DNA of 37,535 nt, taken from positions 1 through 37,535 of the IMG/VR virus record IMGVR_UViG_3300036800_000419; one strand, written 5' to 3'. The notes under the pieces were generated by a model. That model was not told the origin of the DNA. It searched no databases and saw only the letters and a program-made list of their open reading frames with translations. Shown here one piece after another: positions 1-5,719 of the stretch; the first letter of the stretch is position 1, and each line of letters starts with the position of its first letter. The stretch is from a virus. A program made the position numbers and the translations under genes.

Positions 1-228
1 CCGTTCAGGATCAAGATCTCGCGGATGCAGTCGCGTCCATTCCCACGGCCGAAAGGGTAGCAGCTGATGACATTCGAGCACGTCAGCAGAAACCTCCAGC
101 TGGTGGGCCCAGCGGAGGTAAAGTGCGGCCATCCGGCGCCGTTTCTTCGCATCCCAGTCGCTCGCGCGGGCTTCCAAAGCGAGTTCCAACTGAACCAGTT
201 TCCGAGGAGTCGTAGCATGGTTATTCAT
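1..228 (-). CDS. Hypothetical protein, N-terminal 76 residues (runs off the left edge)
   Basis: An uninterrupted minus-strand frame starts at the ATG at 226-228 and reads 76 codons to the window edge without a stop. The product begins MNNHATTPRKLVQLELALEA and is rich in charged helix-forming residues followed by Trp/Arg/Pro-rich sequence (about residues 40-72). The composition looks like a real soluble protein, unlike the Arg/Pro-rich plus-strand reading of the same DNA (67-303). There is no clear Shine-Dalgarno site. It is divergent from the gene at 310, leaving 81 nt between them. I do not recognise a family, and the function is unknown. Confidence 0.55.
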   Translation of the reverse strand, partial: MNNHATTPRKLVQLELALEARASDWDAKKRRRMAALYLRWAHQLEVSADVLECHQLLPFRPWEWTRLHPRDLDPER

Positions 229-309
229 GCGCGTAATTTTCCCAGCCACCCTCGGACATTCGCGGGGGCGCCCCCGGCGCGAGTTATTCACAATCGCCGT
301 TGAGGACTG

Positions 310-804
310 ATGGAAATCCCTCCTAAAATTCCCCCGAATTCTGCTCCGCCGCCGGTCATTCAGCAACCTCAATTCGTTTACGTGCTGCCGCAGCCGGCTG
401 CGCCGCCGCGGCGGCGATTTTCCTTTTTGGGGCTGACGGCGGTCATTGTCGGGGTTTTTATCGTCGTGATGATATTCGCGGCTGCGGTTGTCCAGTCCGT
501 CCACTCGGATAATCACAGCAGCTCGTCCCAGGTTGGAAATGTGGCGGCGCCAGTCATCGCCGCGGAAAAAGCTCTCGCTGAGCGAGAGGCGAACATCAAG
601 TCGTGTATAAAAGAACACAAGATTTGCATCGGCATGACTGAGGAAGAATGCCGGCTTTCGTGGGGCAAGCCGCGCAAAATCAATTCCACATCGACCAGAT
701 TTGGGAGATCCGAGCAATGGGTTTATGGCGATAGCTACGTCTATTTTGACGACGGAGTGATTTCGTCCACGCAGATCAGCCGCAGCACAGATGAGGCTCC
801 CTAG
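310..804 (+). CDS. Membrane-anchored protein with BamE/SmpA-like C-terminal domain
   Basis: 164 aa. Residues 1-36 are Pro/Gln-rich and end in an RRRF basic cluster. Residues ~38-62 form one hydrophobic transmembrane helix (LGLTAVIVGVFIVVMIFAAA). A polar linker and short charged helix follow. Residues ~104-155 carry the pattern IGMTEEECRLSWGKP ... SEQWVYG ... VYFDDGVI, typical of small BamE/SmpA-like domains (a Gly-Met-Thr turn, a W-G-x-P step, then two beta strands ending in a YF-x-D/N-G turn). The cytoplasmic Pro-rich tail and trans-membrane domain are inferred. A GAGG lies about 7 nt before the ATG. It is convergent with the small gene at 801-977. Its role, and whether it belongs to the phage or the host, are unknown. 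Confidence 0.75.
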   Translation: MEIPPKIPPNSAPPPVIQQPQFVYVLPQPAAPPRRRFSFLGLTAVIVGVFIVVMIFAAAVVQSVHSDNHSSSSQVGNVAAPVIAAEKALAEREANIKSCIKEHKICIGMTEEECRLSWGKPRKINSTSTRFGRSEQWVYGDSYVYFDDGVISSTQISRSTDEAP

Positions 805-977
805 CGCTTCTGTTGCTGCGCCAGGTCGCGCAAATCGTTTTCCGCCTTTTGCTCTGGCGTTGGGGGTCGGTCCAGCCAGGCCGTCTGTTCTTCGCGCGAG
901 AGGGAATCGAACGGCTCCCACGGCAGCCAGGGATGACGGCAGACAAAACGGTAATGATTGTCCCGCGCCTGGGCCAT
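801..977 (-). CDS. Small hypothetical protein (58 aa)
   Basis: The minus-strand frame from the ATG at 975-977 encodes MAQARDNHYRFVCRHPWLPW and continues with a charged segment ending in DLAQQQKR. A GAGGGG lies 7 nt upstream, which favours this start over the GTG nine codons earlier (1002-1004). The composition is balanced and protein-like, while the competing frames over the same DNA are Arg/Pro/Ser-rich. It overlaps the end of the convergent 310-804 gene by 4 nt. The family is not recognised. It is short, so the call is tentative. Confidence 0.45.
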   Translation of the reverse strand: MAQARDNHYRFVCRHPWLPWEPFDSLSREEQTAWLDRPPTPEQKAENDLRDLAQQQKR

Positions 978-1220
978 CTTCGGCCCCTCGTGAAAGTTTC
1001 GCACGTCATAGCTTCGGCCGCTCCCTGATCATCTGTCAAAATCTGATTTTGCCACAGACATGGGCACCGCCCTACAATTGAGCCCCCGCAAACAAAAAGG
1101 GTCATTTACTATTGTCGCCGTGTCTGGCAACTTCAGCTCATTAGCAGGAACCAACAAACACAAAAGAAGAAAAGTGCCGCTCCCGTAACGGTCACCTTTC
1201 CTTTAGCTTATCCCAAATCT

Positions 1221-1652
1221 TTGTTCGCGAACAGATTTGCGATCAAGTCGGAGGGCCCCTTCAAAATTATAAGTTTCGGACTCATGACGTCATCCGGAAT
1301 GTTGATCGATCGGTTTGATGGCATTCTTGGCCAGGCAACCATCGAGGGCCAAAAAGAGAATTTGGTGCAATATTCCGAATTGGTCGGAACTCCGAAAAAG
1401 AAATTGCCTGATTGGAAGGCTGAATTCGACGCCAACGAGTCGTTTGAATCGCGGTTTCCTGTCATCGATTTTGTGCATGTAACGCATTGGGAAGACAAGC
1501 ACGCCGAGATTTGTTTCATGAATTATTCTCAAGGCATGCTGGGGGATCTAAGTAAAGCGGGAGAGTCGGCCATGGCGGCTTGGGGAGTCGCGTTGATACG
1601 ATGCGAAATTGATTTACAAAGGCGGTTTCTGCACGACCTTTACGAGGGGTGA
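1221..1652 (+). CDS. Hypothetical protein, first gene of the HNH nuclease module
   Basis: 143 aa from a TTG at 1221. The frame is open back to 1047, but I see no ATG, GTG or TTG in frame upstream. The codons just before 1221 (reading SAAPVTVTFPLAYPKS) look protein-like, so the true start may be upstream at a rare codon, or at the internal ATG of codon 22. The product looks like a compact alpha/beta protein, with a C-terminal helix containing AAWGVALIRCEIDLQRR. There is no signal peptide or membrane span. Its stop overlaps the GTG/ATG start of the next gene (GTGATGA at 1649-1655), so the two are probably translationally coupled. The family is not recognised. Base composition is visibly less GC-rich than in the phage genes. 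Confidence 0.6.
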   Translation: MFANRFAIKSEGPFKIISFGLMTSSGMLIDRFDGILGQATIEGQKENLVQYSELVGTPKKKLPDWKAEFDANESFESRFPVIDFVHVTHWEDKHAEICFMNYSQGMLGDLSKAGESAMAAWGVALIRCEIDLQRRFLHDLYEG

Positions 1653-2077
1653 TGATTCTAGTCGATCCAATATCTACCGCAAGCTCAAGCCCCCGGATTG
1701 AGGTTACGCTACAGGTGTCGTCGCGTTCAAAAGCATACGCAGCTGCAGGCATTTCCGGCAACGGGCCGAGTGCAACCGCGGACGGGCCTGAAGCGATATG
1801 CAGTTCTGGCACCACTATAGTGCCGGCGGACATTAGCTATTGGTCTCCGAAAAAAAATCAAGAATACCAAAGGCTGGCCCGAGAAGAAACACGCCGGGAA
1901 TTATCCATTGCAGAGTTGATTGAGTTGGAAGCATTGACCCGGCTCCGGCGCCACGCACATCACCCGCGTTCAGCGGATGAAATCTTGCGAGATCGACGGC
2001 AGGAACGGTTGACCGATGATTTGCTGCGCGCGCTTGCGGCATACGTTGAATTCCATGGATCCCAGAATCGTCCGTAA
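1649..2077 (+). CDS. Hypothetical protein, second gene of the HNH nuclease module
   Basis: 142 aa. The start is GTG at 1649 or the adjacent ATG at 1652, with GAGGGG just upstream inside the previous gene. The first ~65 residues are Ser/Ala/Gly-rich and low in predicted structure. Residues ~68-138 are strongly helical and charged (YQRLAREETRRELSIAELIE and onward), resembling small helical antitoxin or adaptor proteins. That resemblance is general and not a family assignment. Its 3' end overlaps the HNH gene start (2055) by 23 nt, completing a three-gene overlapped set. Confidence 0.55.
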   Translation: MMILVDPISTASSSPRIEVTLQVSSRSKAYAAAGISGNGPSATADGPEAICSSGTTIVPADISYWSPKKNQEYQRLAREETRRELSIAELIELEALTRLRRHAHHPRSADEILRDRRQERLTDDLLRALAAYVEFHGSQNRP

Positions 2078-2687
2078 AAATTTCCCCAAGAACGTCATCA
2101 CCCGCACAAATTACCGGTCCGCATGGCATTGCCTGGCTTCGGATTTCGAGAATCGTTGCGCATATTCGATGCAGCATACAGCACGCGCCGGCGGCCCGAA
2201 GTGTATGGAGGTTGACCACTTTAATCCCAATCGCAAGCGGGACAGCATTCAGAATTATTCCAATCTTTACCCAGCAACGCGTCATTGCAATGGGGCCAAG
2301 CGAGATCGGTGGCCCAAGGGAAAAGATCGCGCTGCCGGAATGCGTTTTCTCGATTGTTGCAAGGAAGCAGATTTTGGGCTGCACATTTTTGAGGACCCTG
2401 ATACCCACGAATTGGTGGGGGTCACGCCGCCAGGGAAATATCATGTGAGAGCTTGCGATCTGAACGCCCCTCACCTCGTGAATGAGCGTCGACAAAGAGC
2501 AGAGGCTCTGCGCTTTTTGAGTTCCCCGCTGAAAATCAAGATGACAAAGGATTGGGATCTGCCTGAGCCAGCGGCCCAACTGCAAGAGTTTGTTCGCGAA
2601 ATGATTCCCCCCATCCCTTATCTTACGGGGCCTGAACTTGAAAAACAGCGCCAGCGAAGAGCCGCAATGGCGGCCGCTCTTCAGTGA
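2055..2687 (+). CDS. HNH endonuclease
   Basis: 210 aa from the ATG at 2055; an in-frame ATG at 2016 would add 13 Cys/Arg-rich residues inside the upstream gene and is less likely. Residues 34-82 hold the HNH core: RCAYS (34-38), EVDHFNP (52-58, with the catalytic Asp54-His55 type pair), N70 in YSNLYP, and RHCNGAK (76-82, with N79 and K82). HNH enzymes cut nucleic acid using one divalent metal ion. The usual zinc-knuckle CxxC pairs are incomplete here: the first is C35-x-x-S38 and the second keeps only C78. The C-terminal ~110 residues are helical with unknown function. It is the last gene of an overlapped three-gene set and is the probable effector. Confidence 0.85.
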   Translation: MDPRIVRKNFPKNVITRTNYRSAWHCLASDFENRCAYSMQHTARAGGPKCMEVDHFNPNRKRDSIQNYSNLYPATRHCNGAKRDRWPKGKDRAAGMRFLDCCKEADFGLHIFEDPDTHELVGVTPPGKYHVRACDLNAPHLVNERRQRAEALRFLSSPLKIKMTKDWDLPEPAAQLQEFVREMIPPIPYLTGPELEKQRQRRAAMAAALQ

Positions 2688-2893
2688 TCAATGCCTCTTA
2701 GCTTAACCAGCTCCGCTTTAATTCCTTTTTCGTAGAATATTCCCGCCCCCACCTCTGCTGCCTCTGTTTCCTCCTGTTAAAACCTCCGTTCCGCGATCCT
2801 TTTTCCTTCCAGCACCCTTTCCCGCCACCCTTCTGTAAAAGATTTTTTCCCTCGTAAAATCGTTTTGATCCGGCGGGCGGTTAGGCGGGAAAC
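2688..2893 (+). other. Intergenic DNA before the phage late region
   Basis: Together with the structured stretch that follows, this is the 385-nt gap between the HNH gene and the first late-phage gene. It contains pyrimidine-rich, A/T-rich runs and one copy of the 9-nt-periodic CTCTG repeat (2753-2778). I find no gene, no tRNA and no convincing sigma-70 promoter. A phage-specific late promoter could lie here but cannot be recognised by eye. Confidence 0.5.
2753..2778 (+). repeat. CTCTGYTKC-type repeat, copy 1 (intergenic)
   Basis: Two 9-nt units, CTCTGCTGC and CTCTGTTTC, are followed by CTCCTGTT and then AAAA. The 26 nt are identical to 3494-3519 inside a phage coding region. Related copies lie at 4967-4994 and, on the minus strand, at 36671-36696. 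Confidence 0.7.
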
Positions 2894-3045
2894 CAGCATC
2901 GGTGTAAAACCGATGCTGTGTTAAAGGGAATCACCAAATCGCCGTCAGAAAAGAAACTGACCCCGGACTTTGATTTCGTCCGTGATGGCCAACTGTGGGG
3001 CGTTGGACCTTTAACACATCTCCAGACACACAGTCCGTCACGGAC
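2894..3045 (+). ncRNA. Candidate structured RNA / 5' leader of the phage late region
   Basis: Several perfect inverted repeats are packed together. A 10-bp hairpin has arms CAGCATCGGT (2894-2903) and ACCGATGCTG (2909-2918). An 11-bp closing stem pairs TGTGTTAAAGG (2917-2927) with CCTTTAACACA (3008-3018). Inside it are three hairpins in series: GTCAG/CTGAC (2944-2948, 2957-2961), CGGAC/GTCCG (2964-2968, 2978-2982) and CCAAC/GTTGG (2989-2993, 3002-3006). A last small hairpin, GTCCG/CGGAC (3033-3037, 3041-3045), can compete with the second inner one through GTCCGTGA (2978-2985) and TCACGGAC (3038-3045). The layout is a four-way junction resembling a cloverleaf. It is not a tRNA: there is no T-loop consensus or CCA end. 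The strand is assumed from the following genes. The structure comes from base complementarity only. Confidence 0.45.
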
Positions 3046-3072
3046 GCTCCTTCTGTCAACGATTAAATACCT

Positions 3073-3300
3073 ATGAAAAAAACACTCGCCCTCTCCGCGG
3101 CTCTCGCCGCCTGCGCTCTGGTCGTGGCCGGCTGCAAAAGCTCCCTGGGCACCGACAAGATCAATCTCACCGGCTCCGTGGCCCGCGACGGCAAGATCGT
3201 CGATGTGGCCGTGAATGTCTCCTCCAACAGCGTCGGCCTGGCGGGCGGCTTCCAAGCCGGCACCAACGCCTACAGCGGCGCGGTGACGATCGAGAAATAA
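3073..3300 (+). CDS. Small lipoprotein
   Basis: 75 aa. It has a textbook lipoprotein signal: MKK, a hydrophobic core, and lipobox VVAGC with Cys21. The mature part is about 54 residues, polar, beta-prone and Gly/Asn/Ser-rich, with no recognised domain. The ATG follows an A/T-rich leader (gattaaatacct) without a Shine-Dalgarno site. It is the first gene after the structured stretch and lies ahead of the lysis-like block. A role as a spanin-type outer-membrane lipoprotein, or as a surface (superinfection-exclusion) protein, is possible but is only inferred from position and the lipobox. Confidence 0.7.
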   Translation: MKKTLALSAALAACALVVAGCKSSLGTDKINLTGSVARDGKIVDVAVNVSSNSVGLAGGFQAGTNAYSGAVTIEK

Positions 3301-3334
3301 TCTGGAACTCCCGAACTCACGAAACGGATTCCTG

Positions 3335-3841
3335 ATGACCTTCAGCGACTACGTAAACCTGGCGACTGGCGGCTGCGTCGTGATCATCGCGCTCCTGGTG
3401 CGCGTGTCCGTGGCGCGCCGCATTCTCATTCGCACTGGCGAGCCGATCACCTCGCAGAGTTTTACGCGCGTCGTGTTGGATCTCCGCCGCTGGCTCTGCT
3501 GCCTCTGTTTCCTCCTGTTGCTCTCGGGCTGCGCTTCACCGCACCGCGAAGCCGTCAGCCGCCACACCACGGAACTTTACCAAGGCCGTCCTGACGGCCT
3601 GGTCAAGCGCGACATCTGGGAGGACCGGGAAAGCGGCGGCGGACATTTCCTTTTCACCGACCCCGCCGTCCAATCGATGAACGCCAACCACGTCAATCAA
3701 TCCTCGCTCGGCGGCTCCAACACGTTCACCACTGGCGCCATGACTTTGGTCGTGGACACGAACACCGGCCAGATCGTCGCCGCCACCGGGGCCGCCGTGG
3801 GCAACATTGTGGGAGCCGCCCTCAAAACAGCAGTCAAGTGA
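3335..3841 (+). CDS. Membrane protein with internal lipobox (lysis-region protein)
   Basis: 168 aa. Residues ~12-27 form a first hydrophobic helix (GGCVVIIALLVRVSVA). Residues 51-66 read RRWLCCLCFLLLLSGC, a full lipoprotein signal with lipobox Cys66. In-frame GTG (3473) and TTG (3476) codons sit 18-19 residues before that Cys, so a second product, a lipoprotein starting there, is possible. The C-terminal half is soluble, ending in a Gly/Ala-rich helix (AATGAAVGNIVGAALKTAVK). The hydrophobic core of the lipobox signal is encoded by the 26-nt repeat shared with the intergenic copy at 2753. The stop overlaps the GTG start of the lipase. Holin- or spanin-like roles are conceivable; no family is recognised. 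Confidence 0.65.
   Translation: MTFSDYVNLATGGCVVIIALLVRVSVARRILIRTGEPITSQSFTRVVLDLRRWLCCLCFLLLLSGCASPHREAVSRHTTELYQGRPDGLVKRDIWEDRESGGGHFLFTDPAVQSMNANHVNQSSLGGSNTFTTGAMTLVVDTNTGQIVAATGAAVGNIVGAALKTAVK
3494..3519 (+). repeat. CTCTGYTKC-type repeat, copy 2 (inside a signal sequence)
   Basis: Identical over 26 nt to 2753-2778. In the reading frame of the 168-aa protein it encodes LCCLCFLLL, the hydrophobic core in front of the lipobox. Confidence 0.7.
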
Positions 3842-4674
3842 ACGCCCCCGTCTTAAACTCTTACGATGTCGCTAACGCCCGCGCGCTTTGCCAGGCGTCC
3901 AAGTGCGCGTATCTGGCTGAGACGCCGGGCGTCACGCGCATCGTGTGCGAGGCCTCGGACACCGTTGTTCTGATCGACCAGCAGCCGAACGATCTGATCA
4001 TTTCTTTTCGCGGCACAGCCGATTTAACGAATTGGCTGACCGATCTTGATTGCGCCTTCTCCTATCTTTGCCTGGATTCCAATGCCGAGGTCCACGCCGG
4101 TTTCCTGAAAGCCTGGCATTCGGTGCGTGATGAAGTGCTGCGCGCTTATGTCGCGCTCGCCGGCAATCGCCGGGTCTGGATCACCGGACATTCGCTCGGC
4201 GGCGCCCTCGCGGTCCTGGCCGCCACGGATTTCTTTTTGCAACGCCTGCCCACCGTCTGCGGCTGTTACACGTTTGGCCAGCCGCGCACCGGCAACCTGG
4301 CCTTTCGCGAGTGGTACCAAGTCTGGCTTGGCGCGCGCACCTTTCGCGTGATTCACGCCGACGACATGGTGGCGCGCATTCCCTGGCTGCTCGGCGCCTA
4401 TCGCCATGTGGGCCATGAAGTTTTTTATCCTTCGCCCGCTGGATCCTCGTCCCTGGCGCCGCAACTGGATCCGCCGCTCTGGTCCAAGCTGCCGTCCGAT
4501 GTGCGCGGGCTCTGGCGCGAACTGGCGCCATGCCTCACCCGCGAAACGCTCTGTCAACTCACAGGCGCGATCGCTCTCCGGGATTGGGTAATGATCGTGA
4601 AGATCGTCCGCACCGCCAAGATCGCGTTGCTCAACGATCACCACGTCAATCTCTACGCCGATTTATTCGCATGA
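3838..4674 (+). CDS. Class 3 (fungal-type) lipase/esterase, phage-encoded
   Basis: 278 aa; GTG start overlapping the previous stop (GTGA). It has an alpha/beta-hydrolase of the lipase class 3 family. FRGT (57-60) forms the oxyanion-loop region, VHAGFLKAW is at 85-93, the nucleophile elbow GHSLGG is at 117-122 with Ser119, YTFGQPRTGN is at 144-153, and the Asp motif HADDMVARIP is at 173-182 (Asp176 best fits). The C-terminal DHHVNLY (267-273) supplies the catalytic His (268 or 269). The family hydrolyses ester bonds of acylglycerols or phospholipids. No signal peptide is seen, so export would need a holin or other help. It lies upstream of the gp25/gp26/terminase genes, where Mu-type phages carry their lysis genes, and I find no peptidoglycan hydrolase in this block. 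A host-envelope esterase role in lysis is inferred. Confidence 0.9.
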   Translation: MNAPVLNSYDVANARALCQASKCAYLAETPGVTRIVCEASDTVVLIDQQPNDLIISFRGTADLTNWLTDLDCAFSYLCLDSNAEVHAGFLKAWHSVRDEVLRAYVALAGNRRVWITGHSLGGALAVLAATDFFLQRLPTVCGCYTFGQPRTGNLAFREWYQVWLGARTFRVIHADDMVARIPWLLGAYRHVGHEVFYPSPAGSSSLAPQLDPPLWSKLPSDVRGLWRELAPCLTRETLCQLTGAIALRDWVMIVKIVRTAKIALLNDHHVNLYADLFA

Positions 4675-4880
4675 AAGCCGCGCCCTTCCAGCCACTGACC
4701 CGCGAGGAGCACGCCAACATGCTCAACTGCGCGATGCTCTGGACGATGAAGCGCGCCGATTGCCTGCTCGCCAAGCGCGGCCGTTGGACCCAGCGCGACG
4801 AAGTGGAGCTAAACGAAATCTACCTGCGCCGCCTCCAGATCGACCGCGACATCGAACGCTTTAACGACCAAGCAGCATGA
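4671..4880 (+). CDS. Small hypothetical phage protein (69 aa)
   Basis: The ATG at 4671 overlaps the lipase stop (ATGA), and its stop overlaps the next ATG in the same way. The product is entirely soluble, helical and charged, ending ELNEIYLRRLQIDRDIERF, with a Cys/Met-containing N-terminal half. Upstream in-frame codons are Arg-rich shadow sequence inside the lipase gene, so they are excluded. It sits between the lipase and the DUF2730-like protein, in the stretch corresponding to Mu genes 23-25. No function is recognised. Confidence 0.7.
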   Translation: MKAAPFQPLTREEHANMLNCAMLWTMKRADCLLAKRGRWTQRDEVELNEIYLRRLQIDRDIERFNDQAA

Positions 4881-5446
4881 AATTATTTACCGGAGCCAGC
4901 AGAGGAAACAGAGATTCTCGCGCCGCCGCGAGGCGCGCGACCGGCTTGGACACCCGGCCTTTCGGTCTCTGTTTCCTCTGTTGCCTCCTGTTGATGGCGC
5001 CGCTGTCCGCCTTCTGCGATCCGGCCAGCCCGCCTGCCGCTGGCGGAGACCACGGGTGGATGATCGCCGTCAGCATATCGTCCGTCCTCTCCATGCTCGC
5101 GGCCGTCGCGGGATTGATCACACTTTGGGTGACGCAACGCTCTTCGCAGGCGCGGTTTGTGACCCTTGCCGCCGAGTATGTAGAACGCCGGACGTTTGAG
5201 CAGCACGTGGCTCAGGACAGCGCGGCGCATCTCAAACTGGAGGACAAAATCTCGCATGAATCCGGGATGGCCACAGCCGGACGGCAACGCCTGCATGAAC
5301 GGATCGATCCGCTGCAGGACGGCGTCGCCTCGCTTACCGCCACTGCCGAGGCGTTGGGCCGCACGACAGCGACGCTTAATGCCAGCGTTTCGGACTGCAA
5401 CACGCAAATCGGGAAATTGGTGGACCACCTCTTGCGCAAGAAATGA
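4877..5446 (+). CDS. Membrane plus coiled-coil protein, DUF2730-like (Mu gp25 position)
   Basis: 189 aa, ATGA-coupled on both sides. Residues 1-28 are basic and hydrophilic. Residues 29-46 form a Cys/Leu-rich signal-like core (LCFLCCLLLMAPLSAF). Residues ~61-84 are a clear transmembrane helix (WMIAVSISSVLSMLAAVAGL), followed by a long heptad-like region to the end (YVERRTFEQHVAQ ... LVDHLLRKK). One membrane helix followed by a coiled coil, lying two genes before the small terminase, matches the DUF2730/Mu gp25 architecture; an i-spanin-like function is an alternative. The first 40 codons are odd: codons 7-36 coincide with an 18-bp stem-loop built from the CTCTG repeat (4897-4983), so the N-terminus may be an acquired extension. 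The next in-frame part from residue ~55 would suffice for the family. Confidence 0.7.
   Translation: MKLFTGASRGNRDSRAAARRATGLDTRPFGLCFLCCLLLMAPLSAFCDPASPPAAGGDHGWMIAVSISSVLSMLAAVAGLITLWVTQRSSQARFVTLAAEYVERRTFEQHVAQDSAAHLKLEDKISHESGMATAGRQRLHERIDPLQDGVASLTATAEALGRTTATLNASVSDCNTQIGKLVDHLLRKK
4897..4994. repeat. Long stem-loop containing the CTCTGYTKC repeat, copy 3
   Basis: The left arm 4897-4914 pairs with 4966-4983 over 18 bp with a single G-U-type mismatch. The 51-nt loop holds two further hairpins: CTCGCG/CGCGAG (4917-4922, 4927-4932) and CCGG/CCGG (4941-4944, 4954-4957). The right arm is the repeat itself: CTCTGTTTC, CTCTGTTGC, CTCCTGTTGA (4967-4994). The element lies inside the coding region for the N-terminus of the 189-aa membrane protein. 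Confidence 0.7.
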
Positions 5447-5712
5447 CTCCTGATCAAATCGAACTTTATCGCCGCCGCATCCTATTTGTGCTCGATGCGC
5501 AGCGGCGCCGCGACGGCCTCCCCGCCGACGTTGTGCAGCTCCACGCCAACGCGCAGACCGGCCTAGAGGGCTCGCTGGACTTTGTGCGGGACCAGCTTGA
5601 CTACCTTTCGCGCCGCGACCCGCCGCTCGTGGAAGAAGCCTTGAAGGCTATCAGCAAAGAGCGGCGCGCCTGGCGCATCACCACCGCGGGCTCGGCTCTC
5701 ATTGATTTTTGA
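5443..5712 (+). CDS. Mu gp26-like small phage protein
   Basis: 89 aa; the ATG overlaps the preceding stop. It is all-helical and charged: RRRILFVLDAQRRRDGLPAD, a middle FVRDQLDYLSRR and a C-terminal WRITTAGSALIDF. Size, helical content and position directly before the small terminase match gp26-type proteins of Mu-like phages. The function of that family is not established. It is soluble with no membrane segment. The assignment rests on order and general character, not on a diagnostic motif. Confidence 0.65.
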   Translation: MTPDQIELYRRRILFVLDAQRRRDGLPADVVQLHANAQTGLEGSLDFVRDQLDYLSRRDPPLVEEALKAISKERRAWRITTAGSALIDF

Positions 5713-5719
5713 CGAATGA

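Noticed and set aside
67-303. Plus-strand open frame of 78 codons at the left edge
   Set aside because: Composition is Pro/Arg/Phe-rich and shadow-like; the minus strand of the same DNA encodes a far more protein-like sequence starting at 228.
776-1105. Minus-strand frame of 109 codons and overlapping plus-strand frames (791-1081, 813-1028)
   Set aside because: Arg/Ser/Pro-rich low-quality sequence; the other minus-strand frame (801-977) has better composition and a ribosome-binding site.
1833-2585. Minus-strand frame of 250 codons opposite the HNH gene
   Set aside because: The HNH motif on the plus strand is decisive; the minus frame shows no known domain and is an antisense shadow.
2881-2960. 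Resemblance of GGGAAACC ... CGGTGTAAAACCG to a cobalamin riboswitch core
   Set aside because: The order of the conserved boxes is wrong and the B12 box is missing; the following gene is a phage lipoprotein.
2917-3018. Integron attC site or tRNA for the cloverleaf-like stretch
   Set aside because: The core pairs are in the wrong order for attC (GTTAAAG first, CTTTAAC last), and no T-loop, anticodon context or CCA end supports a tRNA.
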